From Epiperipatus broadwayi (taxonomy: Eukaryota; Onychophora; Udeonychophora; Euonychophora; Peripatidae): a stretch of 64,000 nt of DNA. The position numbers and the translations under genes are program-made. The stretch is from positions 70,001-134,000 of the forward strand of contig JAQFVV010006731.1 in assembly GCA_028023455.1 (NCBI GenBank), given 5' to 3'. The notes under the pieces were generated by a model. That model ran no database searches. It worked only from the letters and a program-made list of their open reading frames with translations, and had not been told where the DNA came from. Positions 58,511 through 64,000 of this stretch are shown here, piece after piece (the first letter of the stretch is position 1; the number at the start of each line of letters is the position of its first letter).

Positions 58511-60118
58511 GCACCACCGAGAAACCCCTTCCCCCGCAAGTGATAAATTTCTATCCAAAAATGGCTGAAATCGATGGAAAACTACCCTGTGTATAATTAG
58601 AAATATCTGCTTCTCTATATTTCCTTACATTATAATATATATCATTATTATCATCAACAACCATTATTTGTTTATTGCAGAATGATCTCCCAAGTTTTAT
58701 TTAGTTTCTCCAATCTCTAGTTTCGGTTTTCCACATCATACCATAAAACTTTCTTATTTCATTTATTCTTGTCACATGTTGTTTCTGTCTATATCTTATA
58801 TAATCTCTTGGAATTCAGTTTTAGATTTCAAATGTCCATCATTTCTTTTAGCAATATGTCTAGCTCAACTCCACTTTTGCATAATCATAATTTCAATATT
58901 GCCAATAATACCAGGTTGTTTGGTTCGCTCTTGAAAATTATCTTTTTTTTAAGTATGTTAATATTTTAATTATTTTCTATATATAAACATAATACAACTA
59001 ATATAGAAAATTTATTTTTGATTGAAATTAATATGTTCAAGTAAAATCATAAATTGAAAATGTTTATCAATTAATTGCATTACTGTATATTTAAGCTAAT
59101 AGTGTTTTGTTTATTTTACATTTAAAATGTTTATCGATTAATTGAATTACATACGTGTTTTGATTTTTTTAAGGAAATGCAAAATGATTTTAAAAGGGAT
59201 TTAATGTTACGATTATATTACACGTAAACACGCAACACATTTTAGTTTCAAATTCTTTTAAAAAAGATATACTAAAGGGAAAATTATTATATATATATTA
59301 ATCTTTCAATATTTATCATTTATTCAATATAAAACAAAAACTACCATAATCTCCAACGTATAAATAGAATTAATTACTCATTGTAATGAGAAAGTAGAAA
59401 GACAGAAGAATGACATGATAATTTATTTAGTATACTGTATATTATTCGTAACAGAAGATAAAAATCATTTACAATTATTATACATCTGAGATGATTAAAT
59501 ATAGCTACTAGTCATATATTACACATACAAATCTATGCGAACAAATTGGCTTGTGTTCACATCTTAGGGTATTGGTTTTTAGATGATTAGTTTATTTAAA
59601 ACAACAATAGTAGAGATATGTGACTGCAAACTTTACTCTTCACTCACAATCACCATTAACGAGAAACTAGTTTAGAAAAGTAAACACAATTGTACCATTT
59701 GACATCTGTTTGTTACTGATATTCTATAAAAAATTGAATCTGGAGTAAATTCATAAAGTTAATTCCTACTTCTATTGTACATATGCCTTTATATTTTCAC
59801 TGTTTTTTAAATTATTATTTTTATCTTCATCATTTATATTATAAATTTTCTGAATTCTGTTATAAAAATCAATTATTTTACTGAAAGAAAATGCAGATAG
59901 AAATCGATGTGGTACTAATATCATGCAAGCATTACATTTAATATTGCTACATAATGTTGCTCGATTTTGTTGGCAATATCTTATTAGATTTAAATTATAT
60001 ATATATGTTACATTAAAGCAGCTATGCTTACTACAAGACTATTGTCTGCTACCATAGCAATCTTTTATTTATAGCTTTTAAAAAAATCAGCTTTAATATA
60101 CATATTGTACAATGCTGC
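58511..60118. other. Non-coding AT-rich region
   Basis: No gene or repeat family recognised. Confidence 0.5.
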
Positions 60119-60404
60119 ATAATCGTGTTAGAATTTATAAATGGGTTTGAAGGACGCTTTACTAATTATTAAAAAAAGGAAAATTCCAATTAATTACTGG
60201 GATTAATTATTGATATTTATTCTGACAATCAATTGAAATTATGATAAAGGGAGAGAGGGGAGTATAATAAAGAAAAAATAATGGCTAGATTTATATGCAG
60301 CAAGTTCTGTGTGATTGAGGAAATAAATATTGCTAAACAGAAATCAAAAAAATAATTAAAAATTTTATTTCATTGTAAAATATGTATGTGATTGTGAAAC
60401 ACAA
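60119..60404 (-). repeat. Repeat R1, fragment (copy 3)
   Basis: GTTAGAATTTATAAATGGGTTTGA to about 60400 matches the first 240 bp of R1 in the orientation of the 40.9-42.2 kb copy. As there, it is directly joined to retroelement sequence on its right. Confidence 0.65.
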
Positions 60405-62977
<2,573 letters not shown>

Positions 62978-63180
62978 AATAACTGAAACACAGGCTTATT
63001 ATATACCTGGGTGTCTATATATGTAATATAGGGTATATGAGCACAGACTTTCAGATGACCCATCACTCTCCACTCTATCTAATATCACTGATACACTCAA
63101 GCACATATATGCTGAAAAGATAAATAATCACCAATATACGTATTTCATTCCAAACCAGCAATCATCAGTTGGTCCAGATT
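62978..63180 (+). repeat. Inverted-repeat family IR2, single partial copy
   Basis: TAACTGAAACACAGGCTTAT to CAGCAATCATCAGTTGGTCC matches the left arm at 49720-49870 and the outer extension of the right arm (50530-50582). Confidence 0.7.
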
Positions 63181-64000
63181 ATCCTCTAATTTTGAAATTG
63201 TCTTATCTCAAGATCTAAAGAAGGAAGCTCAAAGATTTGAAGTGTTACCTGGATGTTAAAAAGAAAAAAAAAGAAAAGAAAGGAAATAAGGATTGAGTCT
63301 ATTTTTTTTAAACAAAAGTGTCTGGAAAAAGGATTAAACTTTTCAGTTGAAAAATAATGTAGTTGAAAATAAATTACAGATCTAATTAAAACAAATTTGT
63401 CCAAAAATAGCAAGTGATGCTATCTCTGATTGGTTAAGTTAGCTAAAAATTGGATATAAAAAGCTGTCTTGAATTATTATTAGGATTATTGTTTATGATT
63501 CAGATTATTAAACTATCCAATTGAATGCTGAAAATATAAGAAATGGCGGGCTAGAAAAATTATATGTATGTCCCATCGGTTCCGGACCATCTGGGGAAGC
63601 TGCACATCACATAGGAAAGAAAAGATGTGTCTAAAATAATATTCTACACCTTTCAACTGACCAGATAAATAAGATGTTTTTAATAGAAGGAAGAAAGCAT
63701 TCACCTGCATTCAAAGAAGATGAATTAATCTACTGATAAATATTAATCATCAAGTCCAATTAATTGTTACAACAACTGATTTTAAACTCAAGAAAATTTA
63801 CAAATGGGAAAACAACTGCTGTATTTCATCCACATGCTTGACAGGAAGAGAAGAAAAAATTAATATAATGATTTCCAAATTATCCACTAAAGCAAATAAC
63901 CTCAATAGAGTCACCATCATCAAATAGTTATACACCTCAAGAAAGAGATTGTTCCCACATAAAAGGGAAATGGTAGCTGCAGAAATATAAACCTTATACA
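63181..64000. other. Non-coding region to window end
   Basis: 63540-63720 is a little less AT-rich. No gene, RNA or repeat family recognised. Confidence 0.5.

Overview
The window is AT-rich, intron/intergenic-type DNA from an animal nuclear genome. It has no bacterial gene order, operons or ribosome binding sites. Long TA and GATA/TATC microsatellites, tRNA-derived SINEs, Penelope-like elements (PLEs) with GIY-YIG endonuclease domains, non-LTR retrotransposon debris and many foldback repeats fit a mollusc, possibly a cephalopod. That assignment is inference. Only one well-formed host exon (48760-48825, +) and one weaker exon-like block (54161-54343, +) were found, so much of the right half may be intron of a single + strand gene that I cannot name.

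Layout. 1-363: end of a PLE open frame running in from the left edge. 4.1-8.5 kb: a PLE cluster, with a + strand fragment boxed by inverted terminal modules, a hammerhead ribozyme (5868-5914) and a nearly complete but dead - strand PLE with short direct terminal repeats. 11.15-14.34 kb: a LINE C-terminal fragment split by a 2.48 kb TG...CA insertion. 16.0-17.2 kb: a 400 bp foldback element beside an inverted/tandem array of a 396 bp ribozyme-bearing repeat; a further copy at 24.73-25.05 kb keeps an intact hammerhead core. 22.98-24.26 and 40.94-42.23 kb: inverted copies of a 1.3 kb repeat (R1), with a third fragment at 60.12-60.40 kb. 26.5-28.9 kb: a purine-strand tract, a SINE with target-site duplication and a large foldback. 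30.30-35.98 kb: an A-B-A-B-A array of a 2.13 kb unit. 42.2-43.4 kb: a LINE reverse transcriptase fragment. 46.1 kb: a second SINE. 49.7-50.6 kb: a long inverted repeat. 50.69-51.95 kb: a very large TATC microsatellite. 54.36-55.3 kb: another ribozyme-bearing tandem/inverted repeat, followed by a LINE C-terminal fragment. 60.4-61.1 kb: a second copy of the 6-8 kb PLE ending in microsatellite.

The main discovery candidate is a set of three unrelated repeat families that each carry a type I-like hammerhead self-cleaving ribozyme with the conserved catalytic bases, and a very short palindromic helix III. The loci are 5868-5914 (+), 24921-24963 (-) and 54975-55016 (-). Several decayed siblings lie nearby. 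Two of these families occur as tandem dimers with ribozyme-to-ribozyme distances of 396 and 454 nt, the arrangement expected of animal retrozymes (non-autonomous circular-RNA retroelements). The PLEs present are the known type of partner, since PLEs carry related hammerheads in their terminal repeats and encode an RT. Most other long open frames are microsatellite translations or chance frames in AT-rich DNA.
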